A program made the position numbers and the translations under genes. This document shows, piece after piece, positions 25,690-37,494 of a DNA stretch of 64,000 nt. The stretch covers positions 1-64,000 of the forward strand of contig JAACJP010000009.1 of NCBI GenBank assembly GCA_013368375.1, written 5' to 3'. Source of the stretch: Tricholomella constricta (taxonomy: Eukaryota > Basidiomycota > Agaricomycetes > Agaricales > Lyophyllaceae). A model generated the notes under the pieces. The model was given only the letters and a program-made list of their open reading frames with translations. It searched no databases and was not told the DNA's origin. How positions within the stretch are numbered: position 1 is the stretch's first letter; the number at the start of each line of letters is the position of its first letter.

Positions 25690-25787
25690 TACTAGCGTGC
25701 TTCAAATCGATAGTACTAGTAGCCGCGTCAAATTTGGGTAGCTTCGCAAGGATAATGATCAAGTGAATACAATGTATCTCTCCTGTT

Positions 25788-27060
25788 CTATATTGCCGTT
25801 ATTTCCTTCTTTCTGGACCATGTCATGTAAAGTTTGAGGTAAAAGCTTCTAGCAGGGTCATCGAATTCTTCCAAATGTGCTTGTTGGACCTCTGGAGTTA
25901 TACCAGCTTTGGAGACAAAGTTTGATATACTGTGCGCACCGACGCTCTCATCACACGTCCGATTCCAGCGACGCTGGCACCTGAGAATGTTGTAGACCGT
26001 GAGCTGGGTGAATATGTTTGAGTGGAATGTTACCGTCGCCTTTTCCATCCATGGGGCATCTGATTTCTACGTTACTGACTTCCCTATGGTGCCAGTTTAA
26101 TCAGTACAACCCACTACTTATGTCCAGAACAATCAAACTCGCGAGAAGTGATTTGTCGTTTTAGAATGCCTTCAAGCTTCGTGCCGACCATGAAGTCAGT
26201 ATTTTTGATGAGCTGCATAAGCGTCCCAGATACTGTAGTATCTCCGCATCCCTGGCCCAAGCTCGCTATTATCATCAAACATGACATGGGTGACGTCCTC
26301 AATGAGAAGCCACCCTCCAGGTTGCAAGAGAGCTATAACGCGCTGAAGGATGGCTTCCCATTCAGGCAGCTGGTCCGATTGGAATCAATTGCGTTGTTTT
26401 ATCTGAGGTTCAGCAATCAGGTTGACGCAACTACTGACATGCAGAAAAATAAATCGAGCGTGGACGATATCGAAACTGGCCGACTCGAAGGGTAGCTCCT
26501 GGATTACATTCATTCTTTGAAACTTGACATTCCTGGGGAGTGGACGGGGGGGCAGGGTAGATATGTCAATTGCAGTCACAGTGGCGTCGGGGTAGATTTC
26601 CGCTGCTTGTATGGTCCTTTCAACGTATACCACTGAGCGTATGTTCGGAAAGACATTTGGTTACAAACCATGCGCCCGTACCAGACCTGTACTGCGTGAG
26701 CATGATCTCGGAGGATAACAGTGTTCGGTGCCTTGTCCAATCTCAAGTATCTGCTCGACATTCATCGGGAGTGGCGCAAATGAAAGTTTGTGGCCAAATA
26801 AGCATTGATTCCCTCGTGCATGTCGTTTGGCCTAAAAAGACCATTGAATGCGCTAATGGTGCCTCTATCGTATGTGCGTCCTTACCGCTTTCATTCTGGG
26901 GCATCGTTCTGAGGATTGTGAGACGGCAAGCAGTAGCAATGAACTAACGACAGACAGAAAGCACGTAAGGGGCATCTTCGTCATGGAATGACCAAGTCTG
27001 CACGGCGGGGCCCATGATTGGACTGGAAAATTGGCTTTATAGGGGTGTATAAGGAATGCC
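25788..27060 (-). pseudogene. Dead paralogue of SAM-dependent methyltransferase
   Basis: It aligns with the intact gene at 27722-28961: QTWSFHDEDAPYVL (about 27020), NDMHEGINAYL (about 26820), FAPLPMNVEQILEIG (another frame, about 26775), ATVTAIDISTLPPRPLPRNV (about 26580), LQPGGWLLIEDV (about 26330), AGITPEVQQAHLEEF and KLYMTWSRKK at the end. Damage: TGG to TGA after NDAPE (about 26900), one base missing near 26800, and one-base shift in an A run near 26205. Exon order is preserved, so this is a tandem duplication that decayed. Confidence 0.85.
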
Positions 27061-27721
27061 TCGTAGATTGCGCACATACCAATACAAATGAATTGCAGGC
27101 CGGAGAATCAATGATAGGAATGTCATTTACTCATCGCAAAAGTAAGCGCATGTGAACACATACATCCGGAGTGAATCCGAATCACTCACCGAGAGCTATC
27201 AGGTGCAAGAGCCACATACTGATTATGAAGTACAAACGACGTATCAGTAAACTTCATTCCGGGATCTCGTTGAACCATACCGAGTTGACGAGGTGGTCTA
27301 GCGTAGATAGCGGCAGAAAGCTCTGTGTGAAGTTTGCGAAGTTAAGGTGGAATCAGGATGGAAGGAGAATGCCTATGCCCAGAGTCTCTAGAGTCACTCT
27401 ATGTATTTTAGCTTTGAAATGGATGGTGGCAATGGGAGCTCACTAAATACTGTTATTACAATACAAGGCTTCCTGAACATCCGAATCCTTCTTCAGCATG
27501 AAAGACGTAAGGGATTCCCAGGAACTACCATGTGGCAGTTGGACATGTTCATGAGACTATGTCCAAATGGCCGAGCTTCTTGTTAACAGAGTCTGATTGT
27601 AACTTGCTCCGCTGAAATAATGGGCTGGGGAGCTGAGTTCGAATTTTATCAACGATTTGAAGTAGTACAAGTACAAAGCACTGCGATGGACATCAAACTA
27701 GGATGGATAGTACCTTGCCCA
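27061..27721. other. Spacer between tandem methyltransferase copies
   Basis: No gene recognised. The short plus-strand frames at 27171-27590 show no family features. Confidence 0.5.
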
Positions 27722-28961
27722 TCATTTCTTTCTCGACCAGGTCATGTAGAGCTTGACATAGAGGCCTCTAGCACGGTCACCAGCTTCTTGGAAAAACCCT
27801 TGTTGCACTTCTGGCGTCAATCCAGCAGCAACAAGCCGAGGATTGAGGTCCTTGTACACCGTAATCAATGACTTCCTCATCGTGCGGCCGAGCGCATGAA
27901 GGCTAGGATCTGTGAGGATTCCGCCAATTGCGCATCACATAGACGTTATGAGGAAGACACGTGCTGCTTACCGTTGCTTCCACCGTGAAAGGGACATTTT
28001 ACTTCAATACCATTGACGATTCTGTTGTCGCCTTTGATTGGATAACCTCTTTCAACGCAAGAGGTACCCTCACTCACGAAAACAGGTTCAGCCGCTTCAA
28101 TGTCCCTTCGAGCTTCGAACCAACCATGTGGTCGACGTTCTGAGTTGCTGCAAAAGCGTGATAGATATTGTAGAATTTTTGGACTCCGGGTCCGGCGCCC
28201 CCGTTGTCGTCCAAGGCAATGTGGTCGATATCCTCGACAAGCAGCCACCCTCCGGGCTTCAAGAGTGCAGTAACGCGCTGAACGACGTCTTCCCACTTAG
28301 GCAACTAGTGGACACTGATTGATCTAGCAGTTCGAAAAAGAGGATGACTAAATGGCTGACGTGGGTGAGGAGAAATCGAGTGTGGATAATGTCGAAGCTG
28401 GCAGGCTCGAACGGTAGCTCCTCCTCTACGATATTGAGCTTTAGAAACGTGACGTTCTTGGGGAGGGGGCGAGGGGGCAAGGGAGATAGGTCGACTGCAG
28501 TCACCGTGGCATCTGGGTAAGTTTCGGCCGCTTGAATAGCCCTGTCGACGAAGGCCATGAGCACGCTATGTGCACAGGAGTGCAGGCTTAAACGACATAC
28601 CAAGCGCCCGATCCGGACCTGTACGTGAGGGAATGAGCGAGACTTATGAGGAAGTTATGAGGAGCCCACCCAATCTCCAGGATGCGTTTAGCGTCCTCCG
28701 AGAGAGGTGCGTATGATAGTTTGTGACCAAGGAAGGCATCAATTCCCTTGTGCATTTCGTCCAACCTTGTAAAATGAGAATAGATTAGAGAGCTGGTATG
28801 CATCATTTGCTACTTTACCTGTTCCATTCTTGGGCATCGTTCTGGTGTGAGCTTTGTGAGAGGCTGGGGAAGTGTAGGTATATAAGAGATGGACTGACAG
28901 GAAGCATGTACGTCGCAGGGCCTTCTTGGAAGGAGCGAGCCTGAGGGTCAACGGTGGACAT
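27722..28961 (-). CDS. SAM-dependent methyltransferase (LaeA-like class I fold)
   Basis: Eight exons (28961-28899, 28841-28819, 28765-28670, 28618-28601, 28565-28361, 28304-28078, 28021-27972, 27909-27722) sum to 289 codons plus stop. Motif I is ILEIGSGSGAW (about residue 58), motif II VTAVDLSPLPPR with the acidic residue that would bind the ribose, motif III-like FEPASFDIIHTR, and ALLKPGGWLLVEDI. The C-terminus LTPEVQQGFFQEAG to KLYMTWSRKK matches the fungal methyltransferase-domain proteins related to LaeA/TAM. The target could be a small molecule or protein; no secondary-metabolite gene is next to it. Motif I is split by two introns around an 18-nt exon. Confidence 0.88.
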
Positions 28962-29422
28962 GGACGCGTTCTTGGGAAGGGGGATGCATTAAAGATGATC
29001 GTTCGAGCTTTTGTAGGGAAAGAACGAGAAGTAGAAGGTTCAGAGCCTTCTGTTAGCAATTTATGGTCCTCGATAAGGATCCATTGCCGCAATCAATGTG
29101 TCATGATAAGGCCTGCGGACTTCAATGAGCTGTATAATAGAGGCAGACTGATCATTTCACTATTAGTACGCGGTTTGGGATATTTGCAGGAAATCGTATG
29201 AAACCAGAGGCAGAGAGGATGATTACCTAAGCAAAAGTTGAGAATTGGTGGCACCCTGATCCCGAAATCAAAACGGCTCGAGGTCGCTGTCGTGAACATC
29301 CCGCTCGCCACAAATTTTACCGCCGTCGCTGTCTTTCGCGTTATCCACCACTATACAAATTTTATCCTCGGCGTTGTGTATAGCGAGCACACGTGTGGCT
29401 CCGTCGACCTTGTTTGCCAGTG
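28962..29422. promoter_or_regulatory. Divergent promoter region
   Basis: 461 bp between the methyltransferase and the PHD gene, read in opposite directions. No ORF or repeat is supported. Confidence 0.5.
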
Positions 29423-32400
29423 ATGCCTCGCCGGGTCTCCGCTCGCACTCAGCCGCCGCGCGAAGAGTCACCTCTAGCCCAGCCTCAAGCGCAACAAGTC
29501 ACATTTTCTGACCCTCTCACTCAACTACGCACGCACTGGAAATGGGCCGCGTTTTCCCAATTCTTCTTTACGTTCAACCACCTCTTCGCCATGAATGATG
29601 TCTCGCTCAACGTAGGTGCCCTCCTCCGCCATCTCTGTCAATTAAAATAGCTTACAACTGCAAAGGCTATTGAAGAAGACCTATTACACGGTTCAAACAT
29701 CGTCCTGCCTCGCATCATGCAGAGGTTGCTCTACACTGTCTCCTACGACCGCAAGGTCTCGTGAGTACCCGCCAGATCTTCGCTGCAACGCCTATTTGAC
29801 GCGTTTAACAGTCTGGATAACTGGCAAACCGCTCTCCGCAAACAGTATCGCAAACGCGACCCAGCCGCCAACCCCATAGGCCCTGAACCACGCGTCGAAG
29901 AACCCGAGCAGCCGTCCAGCCCTGTCGCCGAGGAACTACCTGAGGCGTCTCCGGGCGGTACTTATGCCCACCTGCCGGAAGATGAGGAGGAGAATAAGCC
30001 GGGTCCGAGTGTGGAGCCAGATGAGGATGCGGATAGCAAGGTGCCGGAATCCACTCGCGCAAGCACACTTGAACGCGGGTTCAGCCTCGGCGCAAGCGTC
30101 AAGGGCCTCTCCGTGCAGCCATCGGAACCCGACTCTATCCAAGTCAAACATTCGTCAATAAGCGACGACGCGGCGGAGCAGGAGGAATCGAAAGACTGGC
30201 GGGACCTCCCAATGCTCACGAAACTCGACTCGATGCACCTCCTCACCGAATGGCAATTCCAGAACCCGATGAGGCTGAGGACGCTTATGCGCAGCGACGA
30301 CGAGAACGCCTTGTGGGTGCGTGGGCTGGTAGTTCGAAGACTCGACAATTTTTAACTCAATGAATCTTTGGGTTATTGTGCAGCGGATAGAACCCATCGG
30401 CTACGATAGCAAGAAGAACGCATATTGGCTCATAGGCGGTACGTTTCCTGTTGTATTGTGTAGTCTATCCCCTGTTTAAATCCCCTCTCTATCCTTAGCC
30501 GACCGTATTTGGCTGCAGCGCCCGATCCCAAAGCCACCTCGCCCAAAAGGCTCTGCCAATGCGGCATCATTGAAACGCAAACGTGGCCCAGCTAGCGCGA
30601 AAGCGGCCCCCAAAGTAAAAGGCCGTGCGGCGCCAGCACCAACGCCGGCACCGGCAGCGAAACGGCCTCGTCTGCATGCGGAGGAGGAGCTTGTGGGGCG
30701 GGGGCGGGGGAGGGCAGCGAAGGCGCAGGCAAAGGTGAAGCTGGATGCGCAGGCAAGGGAGCTTGCGGAGCTGAACCGGCAGGCGGCGGTCCTTGCGAGG
30801 GAGGGGTCGGGCCTCAGAACGTCGATGAGGGGAAAAGGTACGAATGCGAGCACGAGCACGAGTCCGGGGAAGAAGGCGCTACCGCCACCGCCGAGGGGGA
30901 CGAGGCTGAGTGCGAGGTTGAGGGGGAGAGAGGATGAGGATGAGTGGCAGTCTGTTCCCGAGGAGTGGCTGAATGGTGGGGAGGGGAGTGGGTCGAAGAG
31001 GGCTGCGAGGAAGACGGGGTTGGAGAGCGATGGGAGTGAAATCAGTGATTTGACGGAGTTGACGGAGGAGAGTGGGGATAAGGGTTTGGATGAAGATGAA
31101 GATGAAGATGAGCAAGAGCAGGAGGGGGAGGGGGAGGAACAGCCGAAAGACAAAAATGAAATGAAGCCTGTAGATAATGTCCCCACGGTGCCCATGGACG
31201 ATCGAGGATTAGAGGCACCGCCTGTTTTGCCGGAAGGCTTCATTGAGTGGGAGACGGTGCGTGCATTCTCAATGATACAACACTGCATTTACTTACAGAT
31301 CTTTTGGACGGCAGATATGTGTGACGCTCAATGAATGGGAGCACGTTGCAGAGCGCTTTGAAAAGGCGACGCATTACACGGAAAAGGCACTGTACAAGGT
31401 TCTAGTCAACGATATCGTGCCTGTGGTCACCGAGGAGCTAAGAGTAAGTCTCGTCTTTACTTTGTTCCCTTCTTATGCATGAATTTCTTTAGGAAATTGA
31501 ACGCAGGCAGAAACTTTCCATGGCGATAACGCAGCGGAAGCGGTCGTCCCGGCTTCTTATTAGGCAGTCTGAGAAGGAGGAGGCGGAGGCGGCAGAGCGT
31601 AAGCGCCGGGAGGAGGAGGAGCGAAACGGTCGTGCTCGGCGGCAGGAGGCGCGGGCGAAGAAGGAAGAGGCCGAGCGGGAGCGACGAGAGATGGCGCGAG
31701 ACCTGAGGAGGAGGGAAAGGGAGGAGAGAGAAGAGAAGGAGAGGGCACAGGCCAACGGCGAGACTGCTGAGAGGTATGTCTCCTCCACTATTTTTCTGCT
31801 CCATGTTTACTGAATATGTGGTACAGCTCTGAGATGCAGGTCGATGTGGTGGGAAACGGAACAGATGCCGACAACAAGCAGCATCTGAAGCACCCACGCA
31901 AGGACGTTGCGTCTTCGAACATTCACAACGGAAAAGGCCATGCTGTGCCCAAAGCGTCAGGGAGTGGCTCGAAGACGCCTGTTGGAGAGGATTGGGAGCT
32001 TAATTGTGAAATCTGTCACCGGCGCGGCATCAATCTCGTAAGTTCTCTCTCTGTCCTTGCGGTCCTGCCAGGGTTTATAAGGTTTGCTTAGGACGATGGT
32101 ACACCCATGATGTCGTGTGGTCTCTGTTCGAAATGGCAGCATATAGCGTGTCACGACCATGCAGATCAACAAGCCGGGCGACGGAGACGCAATTGGGATG
32201 TCGTCGAATTTCTCTGTCGGCAGTGTCAAATGAAAAAGGCGGCGGCTTCCCGGTCGCATGCACCACAGACCCATGCGCAGACCGCAGGCATGGGGCAGCA
32301 GCAGCAGCCGCAGACGCGCAACCCGTACATGACGCCGTCGATTGCGAGCCTGGCGCAAGCGAGCCATTACATGAATTCGAACTATGCTCGGGCCCCTGCC

Positions 32401-33010
32401 TCCATGAATGGCAGCACCTCATACGCTCGCGATCCACAGATGTCCAACGCTCGTTCCGCCGTTCCGTCGACGGCCATACCGCAACACCAACCAGCCCACC
32501 ACCCACCACAACACCAGCCCTACCCCGCTACGATCTCCTTCAGTCATTACCAACCCCAGCAACGCGGCTTCTCGTCAACTACAGAGTCCTTTTACGGGCC
32601 CTCCAACCACACACAACCTTATGGCTACTCCGCCACACATAGCCAGTACCCCCAATACCCGATTATGAATGGCGGTAGTCAGTCTTATCAGGTAATTTAC
32701 ATTTGTCGGATCTCACTTACATTAATTCATATCAAGTCTGACATCCGGTTTTGTGTCGCAGGATTCTCAAGCCAGGTGGAACGCCAGTAATACATCTTCG
32801 CAACGATCAACCTCCGAACAAAGCGCGGCTGGTCCTACGCCGGATGGCGTCGGCGCGAGTCAGTATGGGCATTCTGGGACTCCACCGACGCAGGCCTCGA
32901 TGCATTGGCAACATCCGCACCCCCATCCTTCCTCAGCCGTCGCAGGCCACAACGCCGCCTCACAACACTTCCGATATACGACCACTCCATATCAGCCTGC
33001 GCCTTCATAA
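29423..33010 (+). CDS. DDT/WHIM-type and PHD-finger chromatin protein
   Basis: Ten exons (29423-29611, 29666-29760, 29812-30316, 30384-30438, 30499-31256, 31315-31443, 31493-31773, 31827-32037, 32092-32691, 32762-33010) give 1023 residues. A DDT-like helical block (WKWAAFSQFFFTFNHLFAM, residues about 40-110) precedes a WHIM-like RIEPIGYDSKKNAYWLIG (about 265), basic and acidic disordered segments, a long charged coiled coil (about 590-680), and a PHD finger (CEICHRRG to FLCRQC, about 760-810). The end is Gln/His/Pro rich. This arrangement resembles fungal relatives of ISWI/RSF1-type remodeler subunits, so a histone-reading scaffold role is likely. The exon 6 acceptor (31314) was chosen because the alternative at 31297 hits a stop. 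Confidence 0.88.
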
Positions 33011-33400
33011 AAGAATGCCACATTTATCTAGTTACTATTGTGAAATTATTGTGATTCGCACGTAGAATAGAGACCCGTGTACTTTCGTATGTCCAGTGTG
33101 TTGGACTTAGTGTACATCACCTCCACGTTCGTTTCGTGCTCACTCCGTGCTTTCGACTCCTAGTTTGTTGATACACAAACTCATATGCTAAGGTGGTAAG
33201 GTCAGCCCGCCTTTCGGCAGGAGAGCCTGGGGGTCTGCACAAGCAGGTTGAAGATAAAACCTACTTGTACTACGTATGAGAGTATATATGTATATCTGAA
33301 GATAAAGAATATCGGAGGCAGGAAAGTGATACATAAATATGTAATGATATTGATCGAGAAGATGTGATGAGTAGCGTGAGCAGGAGGATATTCAAAAGAC
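33011..33400. other. Intergenic stretch
   Basis: 3' flank of the PHD gene, then A/T-rich sequence. No gene recognised. Confidence 0.4.
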
Positions 33401-34547
33401 TCTGCAGAGGCAAGACATGCCTTGCTAGGCAATGCGGTCACAAGGTGAGCTTGACAATGTCAGGTGGGACACCTGAAAGTAGCAAGTGATAGGATCATTA
33501 ACAAACTGGCAGGTAATGATGACATCTTTACCGACAGCACCACTGGTCTTAGTCTGAGGCAAATGCAGGATGTGAGAGCTGTTGTTGTTTAGAGAAGTCA
33601 GGTTGGATCAGCATGGCAAATGTAATGCAGAATTTCCACTTGTCAGAAGGAGTTTTCCAAGCCGGGTCTGGCCCCAGAAAGATATAGCCGTGACACAGTA
33701 GATAGTGCAGTCTTCGAGGTCAGAGTTCATGTAGAGGGCATTGAGCATTGAGAGAGTGAAGGGTTTCTGGGGAGGAGAGATTGAGCTAGCAGGCTGCAAA
33801 TTCTCAGAGCCCTTGATAACATAAGAGAGTTGCAAACCTCCCATCCAGGGAACACCGACACAGATGTGCCAACTTCAAAGGGCTGCACATTTGTTCTGAA
33901 TTGTTCTGCCAGTGAGACGGCCTGAGAAAGAAGCAGCAAAAGAGCATAGGAGAGGTTCTGAGGCTGGCAGGCAGTTGACAAGTAGAATGGAGGTTGTTGA
34001 GTATGTCTTACCAGGACGTCTCCATCCTTCCATCACATTCCTTCGATCACTACCTTCTGCTTTGGGACGAGTCTTGATGCCGAGCATCGAGACTCTATAC
34101 ATTCGCCGCTGGGCGGCTTATCTCGGGTCCGGAAGTTTTACCTATAGTCCGGGATTCGAATAGATTGAGCTAGCAGGCTGCAAATTCTCAGAGCCCTTGA
34201 TAACATAAGAGAGTTGCAAACCTCCCATCCAGGGAACACCGACACAGATGTGCCAACTTCAAAGGGCTGCTCATTTGTTCTGAATTGTTCTGCCAGTGAG
34301 ACGGCCTGAGAAAGAAGCAGCAAAAGAGCATAGGAGAGGTTCTGAGGCTGGCAGGCAGTTGACAAGTAGAATGGAGGTTGTTGAGTATGTCTTACCAAGA
34401 CGTCTCCATCCTTCCATCACATTCCTTCAATCACTACCTTCTGCTTTGGGACGAGTCTTGATGCCGAGCATCGAGACTCTATACATTCGCCGCTGGGCGG
34501 CTTATCTCGGGTCCGGAAGTTTTACCTATAGTCCGGGATTCGATTAG
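33400..34547 (-). pseudogene. Tyrosine recombinase/integrase relic (Crypton- or DIRS-like)
   Basis: Minus-strand pieces match the core-binding and early catalytic parts of basidiomycete tyrosine recombinases: GWRRPGKTYSTTSILLVNCL and LCSFAASFSGRLTGRTIQNK (about 34020-33890), LQLSYVIKGSENLQPASS (about 33830), then a helix pair ending FWGQTRLGKLLLTS (about 33660), where the Arg fits the first catalytic Arg, and ILHLPQTKTSGAVGKDV (about 33560-33510). The later HxxR and Tyr motifs are not found, and frame changes and stops occur. The N-terminal half is duplicated in tandem. Whether the source was a Crypton or a DIRS-like element cannot be told. Confidence 0.65.
33778..34545. repeat. 384-bp tandem duplication (two copies)
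   Basis: Copies at 33778-34161 and 34162-34545 differ at about four positions (for example near 33887/34271, 34013/34397 and 34046/34430), so the duplication is recent relative to the recombinase relic that it copies. Confidence 0.95.
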
Positions 34548-34806
34548 GGCCCCCTCAGTCGTCTACCACCCCATGTAAGGCTCTGAGGGTGAGCCATTCT
34601 TTATCTTATTTAATGTTGATCATTTATTGACTACCTGTAGTTAACCGTTACACGATTTTCTATAGGTACATAATAAAGTCGTCTACCACCCCGTGTAAGA
34701 CTGTGAGGTTAACCGTTACATGATTCTCTACAGGTTATCGGGCCCCCTTGCATTTCTGCTGAGCAAAATACAAGACCTTTACTAGACGGACTGACTTTAC
34801 ACAACC
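34548..34806 (+). other. Leader of the Copia relic, possibly a damaged LTR
   Basis: It contains two pairs of near-repeats: gtcgtctaccacccc at 34558 and 34679, and gttaaccgttaca at about 34639 and 34709. The word gggcccccttgc/gggccccctcag flanks the block. No matching downstream LTR was found, so LTR status is only suggested. Confidence 0.4.
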
Positions 34807-36345
34807 ATGACCACTGCTGCACACAACCCACCTTCATTCCCCAAAGCCCAACAGTTTGACAGGACGAACTATGTAAACTTCAAAGACAGAGTATTGATCA
34901 CTACCAGACTGCGCGGTGCCCGGGGCTACCTCGACGGCACCATAGGGAAGCCTTCCCCCTCACCCGGGGCGGTTGCACCCAGCACCACCGAGTAGCCAGA
35001 CCCCTCGCCGTCTCTAATCAAGTGGGAGATGCGGGACTTGTGGGCGCATGCACTCATTGTTTACAATTCGAAGAACCCTGTCAGGTTTGGCATCAAAATG
35101 GGGGGAACAGCTGCTGAGGCCTGGACATCACTCACAGATGCGTATGGTACGGCCTCGGAACTCGCAGTGGCCAGCGCTGAGAAAACCCTCCGCTCTGTCA
35201 TGTATACCGATGGCGGCGATTTCCTGGCGCACATAGCAGACCTTCGTACGAAATAGCACCAAGCCATGGAGAAGGGAGCGAAGGTCGATGATGGCACCTT
35301 CTGCAATATTGTCATTTTGTCCATGCCGGCATCGTGGAACACGATAGTAGCTAGCGTGTACGCTACCAAAATGTCGGCAGAGGCTATAGTGAGTATAACA
35401 ATTCACTGGGATCGCCTGGTGGCACAGGGTGCCACTACTGGTACTGCCACCACAGCACTGCAAGCTCGCGCCACACCAGAAAAGCCGAAGTTTGTCTGTA
35501 TCAACACAAACTGTGGGCGTACCAGCCACACCATCAAAAATTGTTACTGGAAAGGGGGAGGGAAGGAAGGTCAATTCCCATCAAATTTCCGTAGCCGAGG
35601 ACGCACCACAGACACCGCGACAAGCACCACCACGCTGACCGCAAAAATTGTGATCGCAAATGACACCACCGCCTCAGTCGCTACGTACACATTGCTCGCA
35701 CAGAGGCCATTTGCGCCAATAGCGCTCTACGGTGAGAGCATGACCAACCTGGAGACTATCCCCAAACACAAATACTCATCCATTGCTCAGGACTACCTAT
35801 CAGACACCTCCAAGGAAGGAAATACTCCAGCAATGAAGGCGAGTGTGGGGGAGATCTAGACGTACATGAACTCCAGAGCTAGTGACCATTGCTTCATTGA
35901 AAGGGACGTCTTCGAAGACTACCAAGCACTCACCACACCGCTTTTCGGACAGTCCGCATCCAGGGACGGCCGGTTCAGACATTGTTGGCTGCGGTATCGT
36001 CAAGAAAGCGTGACAACCAATGGCCTGACATCCCATCTATCATTCTATGGAGCCCTTCACACACCTGATCTGTCAGCAAACTTAGTGTCCATCACAAAAT
36101 TCGATGCAGCTGGATTTTTGGTCACCTTTAATGGAGGACAAGCCACGTTCTGAGACCAAGGAGGTCGCAATGTGTTGATCAGAAAAGGGGCGAACAGGAT
36201 GTACACCCTCGACACCTTCGACCAGAACCCAAGACAGCCACTGATCCAGGTGATGGTGGCCTGCTCCTTAGCGATCCCAGAAAACCTCGATGTCTGGCAC
36301 TGCTGTTTTGGCCATGCCGGTGACACCGCGGGGAGAAGCCCAAAA
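34807..36345 (+). pseudogene. Ty1/Copia gag to pre-integrase relic
   Basis: One continuous frame runs from MTTAAHNPPSFPKA to DVWHCCFGHAG but is cut by four stops (34993, 35254, 35857, 36151). Domains in order: UBN2-like gag (34840-35430), zinc knuckle CINTNCGRTSHTIKNCY (about 35510-35560), degenerate protease start NSRASDHC (about 35870), and GAG-pre-integrase with WHCCFGHAG (36290-36330). Integrase and reverse transcriptase are missing; similarity stops near 36345. No frameshift is needed over 1.5 kb, in contrast with the other elements here. Confidence 0.85.
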
Positions 36346-36830
36346 TAACACCTATTTTAGTTTGATTTTATTTTGATTATATTTTAAATTATGATTTACC
36401 ATCAATCCAATGGTCAAAGCATGAATAAGTTTCTGATAAGATCAAACAGATAGTCACCATGTGGTTTAGGCCTTTATCAAGATTATCTTAGTGATAAGAT
36501 CTCACTTTACTTCTCAGTTATATTTGGATTTTTTTTTAAAATCTGATCACTCTATTGATGGTAGATATCAAGTTGATCTTATTGTGAACATCAGTGACGG
36601 ATTTATCTTTATAATCAGTGATATTTGAGTGGCGAATTTATCCTGATCATTTTGAAAATATATTCAGCCTCAATTCCGAGCTTTTATTGGAAATCTTGTC
36701 GCATGACTATCACATGATCATGATCTGGATGCCTCAGTGTGTGGGACACGGCAGTGCAGGGGGTTGTGATGATGGCACTGGCGCTTTAGTGTGTCATGTT
36801 GTGTAGGTACATATACTCTAGTGTGTTTCG
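36346..36830. other. A/T-rich stretch, nothing recognised
   Basis: Rich in tgatca and ttttattttgat words. No coding frame; probably decayed transposon DNA. Confidence 0.4.
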
Positions 36831-37029
36831 TTAAAGCCTGCCGTTGAAGCCCAAAAGATTGTATGCCGCATTAGGAAGAACGCGCACCCCATCCGCGAGC
36901 GTAAATTTACCAAGTGGTATAAGATTATAATCAAAGCAATAATCAATGCAGCAAAAGCGAGGGGTACGTAAGTATATCTGCGATCCGCCATGTATAGTAA
37001 GTATAGCAGCAGCGTCGACGTTCACCATG

Positions 37030-37410
37030 TCAGCCATGACCACCCGTGCCAAGCAGCATCGACAGCAGGACCGACACACCAGGAATCAAGGCCCGGAGCC
37101 CCTCCGCCGCATTAACAGAGCCAGAGCTCGTGCTCCCCAACTTCAAGTGTTCCTTCCCTGAATGCCCATTCGACGTAGCGAGCACGGGGAGGTCGATGGT
37201 CCCTGTGTTGACCATCTTTGTATAGGCCGTCGTCTCGAAGGTGAGTGCAGGCACATCGATGCTGGCCGCGGCGGGGGCGTTGGGGTCGCTGAGGAAGACG
37301 AGGGCGAAGGAGGGGGCTTTGACGGGGACGCGGCATTGGTTGGCGCCTTGGTCGCATTGGATAGTAGTGATATTCAGGTCGCCCTTGGAAACCCTGAGTA
37401 TTCTGCATCG
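37030..37410 (-). pseudogene. Orphan C-terminal exon of a secreted, GPI-anchor-like protein
   Basis: A minus frame reads NITTIQCDQGANQCRV, then APSFALVFLSDP, VLATSNGHSGKEHLKLG, and ends in a hydrophobic VSVLLSMLLGTGGHG after a small-residue stretch. That pattern fits the C-terminal part of secreted fungal glycoside hydrolase-like proteins with a GPI-attachment end; GH79 is my best guess but unproven. It has no upstream exons and abuts the CACTA relic, so it is a captured or truncated fragment. Confidence 0.45.
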
Positions 37411-37494
37411 TCTGATGTCGAAGAATCAGGATTGAAAGAAAGCGTGAGCTGCGAAGTAGTTAATGAGCAAGGAAAATAGAAATCAGATTTGTAC

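Noticed and set aside
30476..31288. 270-codon minus-strand frame
   Set aside because: Shadow of the charged, G-rich exon of the PHD gene; Ser/Leu repeats only.
33202..33441. Hydrophobic 79-codon minus frame
   Set aside because: A/T-rich, unlike the recombinase family at that point, and no gene context.
36823..36830. tagtg as a possible CACTA terminus
   Set aside because: No matching cacta end, inverted repeat or target duplication on the far side of the transposase.
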